64,000 bases of DNA, from NCBI RefSeq assembly GCF_030817275.1, contig NZ_JAUSZD010000002.1, positions 7,528,501 through 7,592,500 on the forward strand, given 5' to 3'. This stretch comes from Paenibacillus sp. V4I7 (GTDB taxonomy: Bacteria > Bacillota > Bacilli > Paenibacillales > NBRC-103111). The notes beneath the pieces were generated by a model. That model was given only the letters and a program-made list of their open reading frames with translations. It had not been told where the DNA came from and ran no database searches. This document shows, piece after piece, positions 7,410 through 16,344 of this stretch (the stretch's first letter is position 1; the number at the start of each line of letters is the position of its first letter). A program made the position numbers and the translations under genes.

Positions 7410-10286
7410 CTAAGCCTCGACCCACTCGCGGCGCAGCGAGAACAGATCGCGCAGCTCGTCGGTCGACAGCTCGGTGATCCAGTTCTCGCCGGAGCCGACG
7501 ATTTGCTGGCTGAGGCCTAGCTTGCGCTCGATCATCTCATCGATGCGCTCCTCCAGCGTGCCCAGCGTCACGAACTTGTGCACCTGTACGTGGCGCGTTT
7601 GGCCGATACGGAAAGCGCGATCCGTCGCTTGATTCTCGACGGCGGGGTTCCACCAGCGATCGTAGTGGAACACATGATTCGCCGCCGTCAGGTTGAGCCC
7701 GATGCCGCCGGCCTTCAGCGAAAGAATGAACACATTCCGCTGCTCGTCGACCGGCTGGCTGACGTCTTGGAAGTGCGCGATCATCTCATCGCGCCCATTC
7801 TTCGGTGTTCCGCCGTGCAGGAACAGCACTTTCTCGCCAAGCTCCTGCTGCAGCACATGCTGGAGCAGGTTGCCCGTCTCCACAAACTGCGTGAAAATCA
7901 AGCATTTGTCACCCTCTTGGCGCAGCTCTTGCACCATCTCAAGCAGGCGCTCCAGCTTGTTCGAGCGTCCGCTCCATGGCGCGTGGATGCCTTCTTTGAG
8001 CAGCAAAGCAGGGTGATTACACACCTGCTTCAGCTTCGTCAGAGCGGCGAGAATGAGACCTCGCCGCTCCATGGCGGAGAGCTTATCCAGACGATCAAAC
8101 ATGTCTTGGATGTAGTTCTCATACAGCGAGCCCTGCTCGGCGGTAAGCGAAATGAACGTCTTCGACTCGTTCTTCTCCGGCAGATCCAGCTGAATTGCGG
8201 GATCTTTCTTCTCGCGGCGCAGCAGGAAAGGGCGGATCAGCTTCTGTACCTTGCCGATTGTCTCACTATCGCGCGTCTTCTCGATGGCATTCACATAGCG
8301 GTGTGTGAATTCGCGCACCGTGCCCAGATAGCCCGGGTTTGCAAAATCAAAGATCGACCACAGCTCCGTGAGCCGATTCTCAATTGGTGTTCCCGTTAAC
8401 GCTATGCGATGGTAACCATCGAGCCGGCGAATAGCCGAAGCTTGCTTCGTATAAGCATTTTTTATATTTTGGGCTTCGTCCAAACAGATGGAGTTCCAGG
8501 CAATTGAGCCTAACTCAACCTCATCCAGATGGGAAAGCGTGTAGGATGTCAAAACTAAGTCAACCTTGCCAACGACTTCTTCATTAAAAGCAGGTCCCTT
8601 TAAACGTTGAGGGCCATAGTGAAGATGAACCTTCAGCGACGGCGCAAAGCGCTTAAGCTCCATCTGCCAGTTCCCGAGCACGGACGTCGGACATACCAAT
8701 AGGGAAGGTGTGTCAGGCTTCTCGTTCTCTTTCACCGTGAGTAAATACGTAATCCACTGAATCGTCTTCCCGAGACCCATGTCATCGGCCAAACAGCCGC
8801 CTAGGCCGAAACGGCGCAGGAACAACAGCCAAGAGATACCGTCCACTTGATAGTGGCGCAGCGATCCTTGAAAGCTGGGCGGCGGCTGTATCGTCGGAAT
8901 GGACTCCACTTGCGTAAGCTGATCGACCATGTGACGCAGCTGTTCGTTCAGCTCGACCTCCATCTCGATGTAGCGCATCGCATCGGGGTCATCCTCGGCC
9001 GGCAATAGCCCACCGGCATCGCCAGCGAAGTGAAGCTCGAGCACATCGCGGAAGGAGAGGCCCTGCTTCTTCTGCACCTGCTTCATAATCTGCTCGACCT
9101 GTGCCATGAACAGCGGGTCGAGCTGAATCCAGTTGCCGCGAATCTGGATCAGCTTGCGCTTCTCCTCCAGCAGCTGCCGGAATTCCTCTTCCGTCAGCTC
9201 CAAATCTCCCACAGCCAGCTTCCAGTCGAACTGCATCAGCTGGGTCAGCCCGAACATCGTCTCCCGTCCAGAACCGACGGAAGACTTGATCTTCGCGCGC
9301 AGCTTCGGCTTCATCTTGCGGATGCGCTCCCACCAGGCCGGCAGGAACACACTCGTCCCGGCCTCTACAAGCCGGACGCTTCCCTCTGCGAGGAAGCGCC
9401 AAGCCTCTTCCTCCGTCAACGTCTGACGGAGCCCGGCACCACCTTCCGCATCCAGCCACGGCAGGATGCGTACCCACTTCGCCGCGTCGCGTTCTACGCG
9501 GCTGAGCTCTGGCAGCCACGCCTCCGGCAGCGGCAGCTCACCAACGACCGGCTCGCCGCTAGGTGTCACGGTGCGCAGCACCTCCGGCGCAAGCCGGTCC
9601 TGCAGCAGCACGCGCAGCTGCCAGCCGGCGCCGTGCGCCAGGTCCGGCTCCACGAGCTGCAGACAGGTACGCATGGGCGACCGGTCTTGACGCCAACCAA
9701 TGGCGACGAGCCAATCCTCCTCGTCGAGCCATAGATCAGCGCCGATCTCACCGCGGCGCATCAAAGGATGCGCGGCTTCGAGCTTGCGCAGATTGTCTTT
9801 CATGAGGCCGTCGGCGTCCACCCACTCGGGAATCAGCGCATGAATCCAGCGCGATACGGCTGGTGATTCTAGAGCCTGCAGCTCCTCAGGAAGCTGCAGC
9901 TTCCAGCCAATTTCGCCAGCTTTCCATTTCTCATAGTCCGGCATGAAGCTCCCGGAAGCTAGTGCCTCCTTTACAGCCGGAGCAAGGCGCATCAGATCCG
10001 CACAGTCCTGATCCCAGCTAAGCTGTAGATGCTGCACAGGTTGCGGATCGCTGAAATAATCGAGTGCATCGAGCGGTTGCAGCTCGATGCCTTCCCGATT
10101 TTGCCACTCGCTGGGCTCCATGAACGTGCCGAAAAAAGAGGCGCGGTGCCAGGCAAACAGCATATTTTTCAAATCAAGAGCATCCCAAATGCCGCCGTTC
10201 TCGCGGGTACCCCATAGAAATAAAGAACCATTAGGTATGGAGCTAACGTGAACTGTCAGCGCGCTGGTTTCGATCATCGAATCCAT
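7410..10286 (-). CDS. SNF2/Rad54-family helicase with N-terminal SNF2-associated domain
   Basis: 958 residues. The C-terminal half has the SNF2 ATPase motifs: Walker A in DDMGLGKT near residue 497, motif II DEAQ near 600, LTGTPIENRL, the helicase C domain with GDKCLIFTQF and LHGGTPKNGR, and motif VI QATDRAFRIGQ near 888. The N-terminal half resembles the bacterial SNF2-associated region found in HepA/RapA-like proteins of Firmicutes. Such proteins are DNA translocases; the precise task here is unknown. It overlaps the SWIM gene upstream by 13 bases, and the fourth codon is an ATG overlapping that gene's stop (ATGA), so the two are translationally coupled. The N-terminal part of the gene (about 8.9-9.9 kb) is visibly richer in GC than its surroundings. 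Confidence 0.92.
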   Translation of the reverse strand: MDSMIETSALTVHVSSIPNGSLFLWGTRENGGIWDALDLKNMLFAWHRASFFGTFMEPSEWQNREGIELQPLDALDYFSDPQPVQHLQLSWDQDCADLMRLAPAVKEALASGSFMPDYEKWKAGEIGWKLQLPEELQALESPAVSRWIHALIPEWVDADGLMKDNLRKLEAAHPLMRRGEIGADLWLDEEDWLVAIGWRQDRSPMRTCLQLVEPDLAHGAGWQLRVLLQDRLAPEVLRTVTPSGEPVVGELPLPEAWLPELSRVERDAAKWVRILPWLDAEGGAGLRQTLTEEEAWRFLAEGSVRLVEAGTSVFLPAWWERIRKMKPKLRAKIKSSVGSGRETMFGLTQLMQFDWKLAVGDLELTEEEFRQLLEEKRKLIQIRGNWIQLDPLFMAQVEQIMKQVQKKQGLSFRDVLELHFAGDAGGLLPAEDDPDAMRYIEMEVELNEQLRHMVDQLTQVESIPTIQPPPSFQGSLRHYQVDGISWLLFLRRFGLGGCLADDMGLGKTIQWITYLLTVKENEKPDTPSLLVCPTSVLGNWQMELKRFAPSLKVHLHYGPQRLKGPAFNEEVVGKVDLVLTSYTLSHLDEVELGSIAWNSICLDEAQNIKNAYTKQASAIRRLDGYHRIALTGTPIENRLTELWSIFDFANPGYLGTVREFTHRYVNAIEKTRDSETIGKVQKLIRPFLLRREKKDPAIQLDLPEKNESKTFISLTAEQGSLYENYIQDMFDRLDKLSAMERRGLILAALTKLKQVCNHPALLLKEGIHAPWSGRSNKLERLLEMVQELRQEGDKCLIFTQFVETGNLLQHVLQQELGEKVLFLHGGTPKNGRDEMIAHFQDVSQPVDEQRNVFILSLKAGGIGLNLTAANHVFHYDRWWNPAVENQATDRAFRIGQTRHVQVHKFVTLGTLEERIDEMIERKLGLSQQIVGSGENWITELSTDELRDLFSLRREWVEA

Positions 10287-11872
10287 TTTCCTTTCTTGAG
10301 CTCTTCTTGGAAAGCACGCAAGCGTGAGAACTTATCAGCTAATCGATATACGTAGTGCTCCCAGCGGTCGTCCTGGCCTAATTGTTTATAGATGCCGTGC
10401 AGTTTCTTAAGCAGTCGAACAGCTGTCTTATAGGAAGCCCTATTTTTCTCCAGAACAGCCCGTTCGGCCGCTTGGTGATAGAGGGGGAGGAGTAGAGCCG
10501 AATCATGCTCTTCAATCGCCTTAAGCTCCATACCATATAAACTCAGTGGTGATATGCGGTTCGCTAATTGTAAGTCCACCCACTGCCGATACCGTTTCGT
10601 TTGCAATAAATATGCCGTGTAATAGTAATAAGAACGAGGCAGCAGGGACTCCATTACCTGCACCCATTCGCTATCGGATTCTAGATGCTTGGTCGTATCG
10701 AGCCAGTATTGGCAAAAGGTCCGGAAATCATCGTGATGTGCATTCGCAATTGACTTGAACAGCCAACGCAGCCAAACAAGCATGTTGTTCCACTGTTTAT
10801 CGTTGTAATAATAGTTCAGGTAAAGGAAGTAATCCTTCGCATTGGGATGAGTGAGCTGCCCTAGACGCTCAAAGGCGCTTGTCGTATCCCCCTGCATAAT
10901 ATCAAAATGCGCTCTTGCCGCCAGAAGTGTATCCTTCTTCCGAGCTAAGAGGTCCTTCTTCGTGAGAAGTGCGTCGAGACGCTGAATTTCCTCTTTTTGT
11001 GCTGCAGAATGATTCGTCAGTTTCCACCAAATGAAGCGGTACACAAACAGCCAATCAATCGGACTATCCTTACCCTGCAGGGCGAATTCTCCGAGCATTT
11101 TCATGGTGGATAGCCAATGTTTGGGTTCCGCCTCGAAAGAGGTATTCACATCAGTTTGTTCCACGAATTCAACCAGCTTATCCTCACAATTTTTCGCGGC
11201 AATTTTGCAGCCGTTCTCGTGATAATAAGACAAATAAGAGCTTTTCGTTTCTTGATAAAATTGTTCGATTTTCCGCATCATGAACAGCACAATATGGAAC
11301 ATATAGAGCTCGCGGGTTGAACTTCTCCAATCTGCCGCATAGCCTGGCAAGGACTCGAGTGCAGAGTCATAGAAGGTTTCGATCGAGTGCTGATGAGAAA
11401 TGGAGAAGCCATGGAATTTTCCTTCAAAAAAGCGATGCCAATCAGCTGGCATAGCCTCTTCAAGAGGCACGTTGGCCTGTGCAGCCGCAGCGGCTTTGCG
11501 TTCCTGTATCAAAGTTGCCCCGCGTGAGGGCTTTTTCCGTGTGTGTATTTGTTGTTTTAACTGTTGAAGCAGCAGTTCCGGACGTCCATAAGGTGCATAC
11601 AAGCTGAAGAAAGTGGCACCGATATGTTTACAAAAGCCATCATAGGAGCAGCTGCACTCACTAGTGGCGAAATTTTCTAAATTAAGCATCGTGTTCAGTA
11701 TTTTTTTGCCTGCGACGGTCGCCTGAACGTTCATGCCTTTCAGATCGACTTCGGTCACACGACCTTTATGGTAATACTCCCAGCCCTGCTCCAGAACGAC
11801 GGCGTCGAAATGAAGCGGGATTTGCTTGATTAGGTAGTTCATTCGATTTTTGGGAATCTGCAGTTTCAGCAT
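10274..11872 (-). CDS. SWIM zinc-finger protein
   Basis: 532 residues from ATG 11872, where AGGAAAG lies 5 bases upstream; the frame extends to 11998 without a ribosome site. A SWIM zinc finger is visible at about residues 73-83 as C-x-C-x5-C-x-H inside SECSCSYDGFCKHIG. The rest is helical, rich in W, Y and L, and looks like a repeat-type scaffold, without an enzyme motif I recognise. In bacteria SWIM proteins are commonly encoded beside SNF2 ATPases, as here, which suggests they work as a pair on DNA. The function of the pair is not established. Confidence 0.85.
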   Translation of the reverse strand: MLKLQIPKNRMNYLIKQIPLHFDAVVLEQGWEYYHKGRVTEVDLKGMNVQATVAGKKILNTMLNLENFATSECSCSYDGFCKHIGATFFSLYAPYGRPELLLQQLKQQIHTRKKPSRGATLIQERKAAAAAQANVPLEEAMPADWHRFFEGKFHGFSISHQHSIETFYDSALESLPGYAADWRSSTRELYMFHIVLFMMRKIEQFYQETKSSYLSYYHENGCKIAAKNCEDKLVEFVEQTDVNTSFEAEPKHWLSTMKMLGEFALQGKDSPIDWLFVYRFIWWKLTNHSAAQKEEIQRLDALLTKKDLLARKKDTLLAARAHFDIMQGDTTSAFERLGQLTHPNAKDYFLYLNYYYNDKQWNNMLVWLRWLFKSIANAHHDDFRTFCQYWLDTTKHLESDSEWVQVMESLLPRSYYYYTAYLLQTKRYRQWVDLQLANRISPLSLYGMELKAIEEHDSALLLPLYHQAAERAVLEKNRASYKTAVRLLKKLHGIYKQLGQDDRWEHYVYRLADKFSRLRAFQEELKKGKWIR

Positions 11873-12084
11873 GTGTGCTTTCCTACCCTCCGAGCGGTAC
11901 ATTCCTTCTTCCATAGTAACAGATTTTTCCCGAAATTGCCCATTTCCACAGTTTATGCCAAAGGGTATTTTTTTACACATCAGAAAAAAAGTTCTCATCG
12001 GTTAAAAGGGGTTCACCCTGCATTCCTGCCTATAATATGATAAAGTGAAGCTATACGAAATGCTTTTGAAGGGAGACTGCGCGA

Positions 12085-12378
12085 GTGGGTATTAAATTTG
12101 GCAGAGAATATAAGGACATTGTCACTGATTTCGTGCGCGGCATTGAGCTGGTTGATGGATTTTATGAGCTGTTGGAGATGAATGCAGACGACTGGTTGGA
12201 GCTTGATAAGGACGAACAGGAAGAATGCCTGCGAACGCTGGCTGACGATATTTTTTACGGATTAGGAAACGCACCTGTGATGCAGATAGGCGCGGGATCC
12301 GTTCGCCATGATCCGAATAATCACGTGCTGAAGGTTCATGACGGGGAGAAGTTGGTTTCCGTCATCTATTTGGTCTAA
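12085..12378 (+). CDS. Small conserved-looking protein upstream of recQ, function unknown
   Basis: 97 residues starting at GTG 12085, eight bases behind AAGGGAGA. The protein is acidic and mixed helix/strand, with an ELVDGFYELLEMNADDWLEL stretch and a C-terminal segment of alternating hydrophobics (LKVHDGEKLVSVIYLV). It has no signal peptide, cysteine cluster or recognisable motif. A TATAAT at 12031-12036 may serve as its -10 box. It is 38 bases from recQ on the same strand and could share its transcript. I do not recognise the family. Confidence 0.75.
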   Translation: MGIKFGREYKDIVTDFVRGIELVDGFYELLEMNADDWLELDKDEQEECLRTLADDIFYGLGNAPVMQIGAGSVRHDPNNHVLKVHDGEKLVSVIYLV

Positions 12379-12416
12379 ATAAGGCAGAAGTGTGATATAG
12401 AAAGGTGTATGGAGTT

Positions 12417-14225
12417 ATGCTGGATGGAGCAAGGAAGGTTTTACAACAAGTTTATGGGTACCCGGAATTTCGGGAGGGCCAAAAGAATATCATTACGAAT
12501 CTGCTTGAAGGTCGAGATACGCTAGGCATTATGCCGACGGGCGGAGGTAAGTCGATCTGTTATCAAGTTCCTGCCATGCTCATGGAGGGTGTGACGTTGG
12601 TTATTTCACCGCTGATCTCCTTGATGAAGGACCAGGTGGATGCGCTCCAAGTGCTTGGTGTTCCGGCAACTTTCATTAATAGTACGCTGGAAGCTAGAGA
12701 AGTGGAACAGCGGATGCAAGGCGCCATGCAGGGCAAATATAAACTGCTGTATATCGCGCCAGAGCGGCTGGAGTCTGAACGATTTCGTGCTCGAATGTCT
12801 GCGCTGAATCTTCCGCTTGTGGCTATTGATGAAGCGCACTGCGTGTCGCAATGGGGACATGATTTTCGCCCGAGCTATGTGTCGATTGCTCCGTTCATTC
12901 GCGAGCTGCCTAATCGCCCGATTGTTGCAGCCTTCACAGCTACGGCTACTGCCGAGGTCACAGCAGATATTGCGAGATTGCTTGATTTGGATCAAGCGGG
13001 TATATTCGTCAATGGTTTTTCACGGGATAATCTGGAATTATCGATACTTCGCGGGGAGAATAAACGGGATTACATTCAGAATTATGTGAAAGAGCATACG
13101 CATCAGCCTGGTATTATTTATGCCGCTACACGTAAGGATGTTGAAGAGCTATATGAAACATTGCGCAAAAAAGGCTTCGCCGCAGGGAAGTACCACGCTG
13201 GTCTAACCGACGAGGAACGCTCCTACATGCAGGAGGCATTTCTATATGATGACATTCGGGTGATGATCGCGACGAACGCTTTTGGGATGGGCATCGATAA
13301 GTCCAACGTCCGTTATGTCATTCATTACAATATGCCGAAAAATATGGAGGCTTACTATCAAGAGGCCGGACGTGCCGGTCGTGATGGAGAGCCGAGTGAG
13401 TGCATTCTGCTTTTTAGCGCGCAGGATATTATGACGCAGAAGTTTTTGATCGAGCAGAATCAGCTCTCGCCAGAGCGTAAAGCGAACGAGTATAAGAAGC
13501 TGCAGACCATGATCGACTTTTGCTATTCGCCACGCTGCTTACGCAACGTCATTCTGCACTATTTTGATGAAACCAATATTAAAGATACTTGCGGCAATTG
13601 CAGCTCGTGCAAAGATGATCGCGATACGGTGGATATCACCGTCGAAGCACAGAAGATTTTCTCCTGCATCCGCAGGATGGGGGAGCGTTTCGGCATCTCG
13701 ATGGTCGCCTCCGTGCTCAAAGGCTCGAAGGCGAAGAAGATTGTCGACTATCGCTTCGATCGTCTGCCGACGCATGGTATTATGCGAGATCTGCCAGAGA
13801 AGGAAATTTCTGATCTGATCAACGTGTTGATTTCAGAAGGATATTTGCAGCTATCGGATGGTCAATATCCGGTTGTGAAGCTGCTGCAGCCCGCAGCAGA
13901 AGTGCTTCAAGGGAAGCTGCAGGTGTACCAGAAAGTGCGTAAGCAGCAGGTTAAGGCTGCCGCTATCGATAACACCTTGTTCGAGCAGCTGCGCCTGCTT
14001 CGTCGGGAAATTGCCGCACGCGAGAAGGTGCCGCCATATATTATTTTCTCGGATAGCACGCTGCGTGAAATGAGTGAGATTTGTCCGACATCGGAATCCG
14101 CCATGCTGCGAATCAAAGGTGTCGGCGAGGTGAAATACCGAAACTACGGGAAGCCGTTCTTGGACCTCCTCCGCACGTATGCAGGAGAGAGCGAATTGGG
14201 TGCGGTCGCTTATGATTTTGATTAA
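12417..14225 (+). CDS. recQ: ATP-dependent DNA helicase RecQ
   Basis: About 602 residues. Superfamily 2 helicase motifs are present: Walker A TGGGKS, motif II DEAH in AIDEAHCVSQWGHDFRP, TATAT (motif III), ATNAFGMGIDKSNVR and QEAGRAGRDG (motif VI). These are followed by the RecQ zinc site (C-YSPR-C then C-GN-C-SS-C), a winged-helix RQC domain and a C-terminal HRDC domain (LFEQLRLLRREIA to the end). RecQ unwinds 3'-5' in recombination and fork repair. The start is ATG 12417; an in-frame GTG at 12405 is possible but lacks a ribosome site. The next gene begins 20 bases after the stop. Confidence 0.95.
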   Translation: MLDGARKVLQQVYGYPEFREGQKNIITNLLEGRDTLGIMPTGGGKSICYQVPAMLMEGVTLVISPLISLMKDQVDALQVLGVPATFINSTLEAREVEQRMQGAMQGKYKLLYIAPERLESERFRARMSALNLPLVAIDEAHCVSQWGHDFRPSYVSIAPFIRELPNRPIVAAFTATATAEVTADIARLLDLDQAGIFVNGFSRDNLELSILRGENKRDYIQNYVKEHTHQPGIIYAATRKDVEELYETLRKKGFAAGKYHAGLTDEERSYMQEAFLYDDIRVMIATNAFGMGIDKSNVRYVIHYNMPKNMEAYYQEAGRAGRDGEPSECILLFSAQDIMTQKFLIEQNQLSPERKANEYKKLQTMIDFCYSPRCLRNVILHYFDETNIKDTCGNCSSCKDDRDTVDITVEAQKIFSCIRRMGERFGISMVASVLKGSKAKKIVDYRFDRLPTHGIMRDLPEKEISDLINVLISEGYLQLSDGQYPVVKLLQPAAEVLQGKLQVYQKVRKQQVKAAAIDNTLFEQLRLLRREIAAREKVPPYIIFSDSTLREMSEICPTSESAMLRIKGVGEVKYRNYGKPFLDLLRTYAGESELGAVAYDFD

Positions 14226-14245
14226 AATCAGAGGAGTGGTGATAG

Positions 14246-14557
14246 GTGAAGCTAGGGAGCACTGCCATTGATCAGAAGCTTGCGGAGGTGACTGGCTGGA
14301 CGACAGACGATTACAAATGGATTGTGCGCAAATATCGATTTACGGCATTTATGCAAGGCATAGACTTCGTGAATGAAGTCGCGAACATAGCAGAAGACGT
14401 TAACCATCACCCCATGATCGCCATCGATTATAAGATGGTCACGCTGCGACTTACGTCCTGGCATGCAGGCGGCTTAACCGATTTGGATTTCGAATCCGCT
14501 GCTAAATTTGATCAGGCTTTCACTGACATTACTACTAGCGGTGGATCACCTGATTAA
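14246..14557 (+). CDS. Pterin-4a-carbinolamine dehydratase (PCD/DCoH family)
   Basis: 103 residues with the family signature EDVNHHPMIAIDYKMVTLRLTSW, in which the paired histidines and proline form the active site, and a C-terminal aspartate/phenylalanine helix. The enzyme dehydrates 4a-hydroxytetrahydropterin and so recycles pterin cofactors. Bacterial homologues also occur without a pterin-dependent hydroxylase; none is visible in this window. GTG 14246 has GAGGAG nine bases upstream. It follows recQ closely and its 3' end overlaps the convergent acetyltransferase by 12 bases. Confidence 0.88.
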   Translation: MKLGSTAIDQKLAEVTGWTTDDYKWIVRKYRFTAFMQGIDFVNEVANIAEDVNHHPMIAIDYKMVTLRLTSWHAGGLTDLDFESAAKFDQAFTDITTSGGSPD

Positions 14558-15070
14558 GCTCGGTCCGTTAAATACCATGCAGTGAAAGGCAGCCATCCCC
14601 GTCGGAGTCCACTTTTCATACGTGTCTGTAATCGTAAAACCAGCTCTCTCGTACGTCTGGATCGCACGTTCGTTCCAGACAAGAACTTCTAGATCAATCT
14701 CCTGCAGGGGCGTCCGGTGCTGGGCTTCTTGAATAAGAAGTTGGACGAATTGGGTACCGATTCCGCTCCCTTTTCCACAAAGATCCGGTCGAAGTCCTAG
14801 CCCTAAACGTGTCACCCCAACAATGGGGAAGAATTGAACGAACCCAGACAATATTCCGTTGTCATCCACCACGGCTCGATACTGCTCAGATCGAATTTGA
14901 GGGTCAGCGAATTCAGCTTGTTCGTGAAGCATTGTCTCCCAAGGAGACCAATTGTATAAATCGTACGGAGGCGAATACTTCCAAGTGCAAAGTTCATGGC
15001 AATTCGCTTCAGTTAGGGTAACGACGCGCCATAGTAAGCTTGCCTGTATCTTTGTATCCGTATTTATCAT
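14546..15070 (-). CDS. GNAT-family N-acetyltransferase
   Basis: About 174 residues. The GNAT acetyl-CoA loop is seen as RPDLCGKGSGIGTQFVQLLI, followed by the strand LEVLVWNERAIQTYERAGF that is typical of motif B. The substrate is unknown; the general resemblance is to RimJ/RimL-like acetyltransferases. The frame extends to 15115, but that would overlap the divergent membrane gene; ATG 15070 has AAAGG directly in front, so the start is uncertain. It is convergent with and slightly overlaps the pterin dehydratase gene. Confidence 0.85.
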   Translation of the reverse strand: MINTDTKIQASLLWRVVTLTEANCHELCTWKYSPPYDLYNWSPWETMLHEQAEFADPQIRSEQYRAVVDDNGILSGFVQFFPIVGVTRLGLGLRPDLCGKGSGIGTQFVQLLIQEAQHRTPLQEIDLEVLVWNERAIQTYERAGFTITDTYEKWTPTGMAAFHCMVFNGPSLIR

Positions 15071-15097
15071 CCTTTCATCTATTGGTCGGAGGTTCAA

Positions 15098-15757
15098 ATG
15101 GATTGGCATAGTCATATTCCAATTAGCACAATAACTTTATTTTCTATGCTCGTTTTGGGATTAACCCTATTCCGAATCTCGTTGAAAACAAAATGGCCAC
15201 TTGTGCTGTTTGTTTCCTTCGTTATTTCATGTTTATTTAGATTATTTTTATCCCAGCAGTGGGCGGAGAGCTTGCATCCTATGCTCATTATTGTAACGGA
15301 AGCGGTCTTTATTCACTATATATTTCGCGTGCGAAAGCTGCATGCGCTCATGGTAGCGTTCCTCGGCTCACTTGGCTATACGGTTTATTTGGCCATTGTT
15401 CTATTTATCATGCCGCTCATTACCCATATTTCAATTGATATTTATTTTGAGGGGCTTGATTCCTCTTATCGTGCTTTGAAAATGGTGGCTGCATTACTTA
15501 CGTACCTCACGGCAGTGGTTCTGGTTAAGAAACGCTTAGGTTTTACCGTTCGAATCGAGTTAAGCTCCAAAAGTGCTTGGCTTCCACAGAAAAATGTCCT
15601 GCTGCATGTGTTTTTCTTCGCATTTCTCCTGTTCTCATTGACTTATTATGGAGTTAAGTTGGAAATAACGTCCATATTCTACTTCGCAGCAGGTTTATGC
15701 TTGCTATTGGGATGGATTATTTATCTCTTGTATCGGAAGGAAATGGAAGACATGTAA
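15098..15757 (+). CDS. Integral membrane protein of unknown function, about six membrane segments
   Basis: 219 residues starting at ATG 15098 with CGGAGG five bases upstream. About six or seven hydrophobic helices cover almost the whole length, with short basic loops (FRVRKLHA, VKKRLG, YRKEMEDM). The shape resembles the membrane input domain of some sensor kinases, but no kinase or other soluble domain follows and the protein ends six residues after the last helix. I do not recognise the family. Confidence 0.75.
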   Translation: MDWHSHIPISTITLFSMLVLGLTLFRISLKTKWPLVLFVSFVISCLFRLFLSQQWAESLHPMLIIVTEAVFIHYIFRVRKLHALMVAFLGSLGYTVYLAIVLFIMPLITHISIDIYFEGLDSSYRALKMVAALLTYLTAVVLVKKRLGFTVRIELSSKSAWLPQKNVLLHVFFFAFLLFSLTYYGVKLEITSIFYFAAGLCLLLGWIIYLLYRKEMEDM

Positions 15758-15840
15758 CCGAGGATACCTTTCATCATAAAGGCAAGATTTGGGGTACAAT
15801 GAGTATATAGACTTACATAGGAATAGGAGGTCACTTCTAG

Positions 15841-16314
15841 ATGACCCAAGTTACAATTCGTGAAGCGGTAATGCAAGATATTCCGCAGTTGAAAACGTTA
15901 ATGCTCGCTTATATTGTGGACTTCTATCAGTATCGACAACCCGAGGATGAGAAGTTGAACGGATTAATTCACCAACTGCTTGAGCAGAAGGAAGGTATTC
16001 AATTCGTAGCGGAGACGGATGACGGGACGCTGGTCGGCTTTGCGACCTTATATTTTACCTTCAGCACTCTGCGTGCTTCCAAAATAGCGATTATGAACGA
16101 CTTATTCGTCATTGAGGCTGAACGTGGCCAGGGTGCAGCAGGGAAACTATTTGCTGCTTGCAAAGGATATGCCGCGAGAAATGGATATGCCAATTTAACA
16201 TGGACAACAGCCAAAGATAACTTCCGCGCCCAAGCATTTTACGATAAAATGGGTGGAGATCGCAGTGATTGGCAGACGTACTCCGTTAATCCAACGAGTG
16301 GGATGGGCGATTAA
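15841..16314 (+). CDS. GNAT-family N-acetyltransferase
   Basis: 157 residues. The acetyl-CoA binding segment reads IMNDLFVIEAERGQGAAGKL, with the R/Q-x-x-G-x-G/A loop, and is followed by NLTWTTAKDNFRAQAFYDKMGG, the usual motif B. AGGAGG lies ten bases before ATG 15841. The substrate cannot be told from sequence. It is followed after 30 bases by the sulfurtransferase gene on the same strand. Confidence 0.88.
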   Translation: MTQVTIREAVMQDIPQLKTLMLAYIVDFYQYRQPEDEKLNGLIHQLLEQKEGIQFVAETDDGTLVGFATLYFTFSTLRASKIAIMNDLFVIEAERGQGAAGKLFAACKGYAARNGYANLTWTTAKDNFRAQAFYDKMGGDRSDWQTYSVNPTSGMGD

Positions 16315-16344
16315 TCGAATGACGAAAGATGGTGGCATGAAACT

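Noticed and set aside
7578..8399. Long open frame on the plus strand inside the SNF2 gene
   Set aside because: It is the mirror of a GC-rich, strongly conserved helicase gene and has no ribosome site or domain of its own.
9030..9734. Second long plus-strand frame inside the SNF2 gene
   Set aside because: Its composition (L, R, Q, H-rich) is that of an antisense shadow of a GC-rich gene.
14546..15115. Longer start for the acetyltransferase at 15115
   Set aside because: It would overlap the divergent membrane gene and its ribosome site, with no ribosome site of its own.
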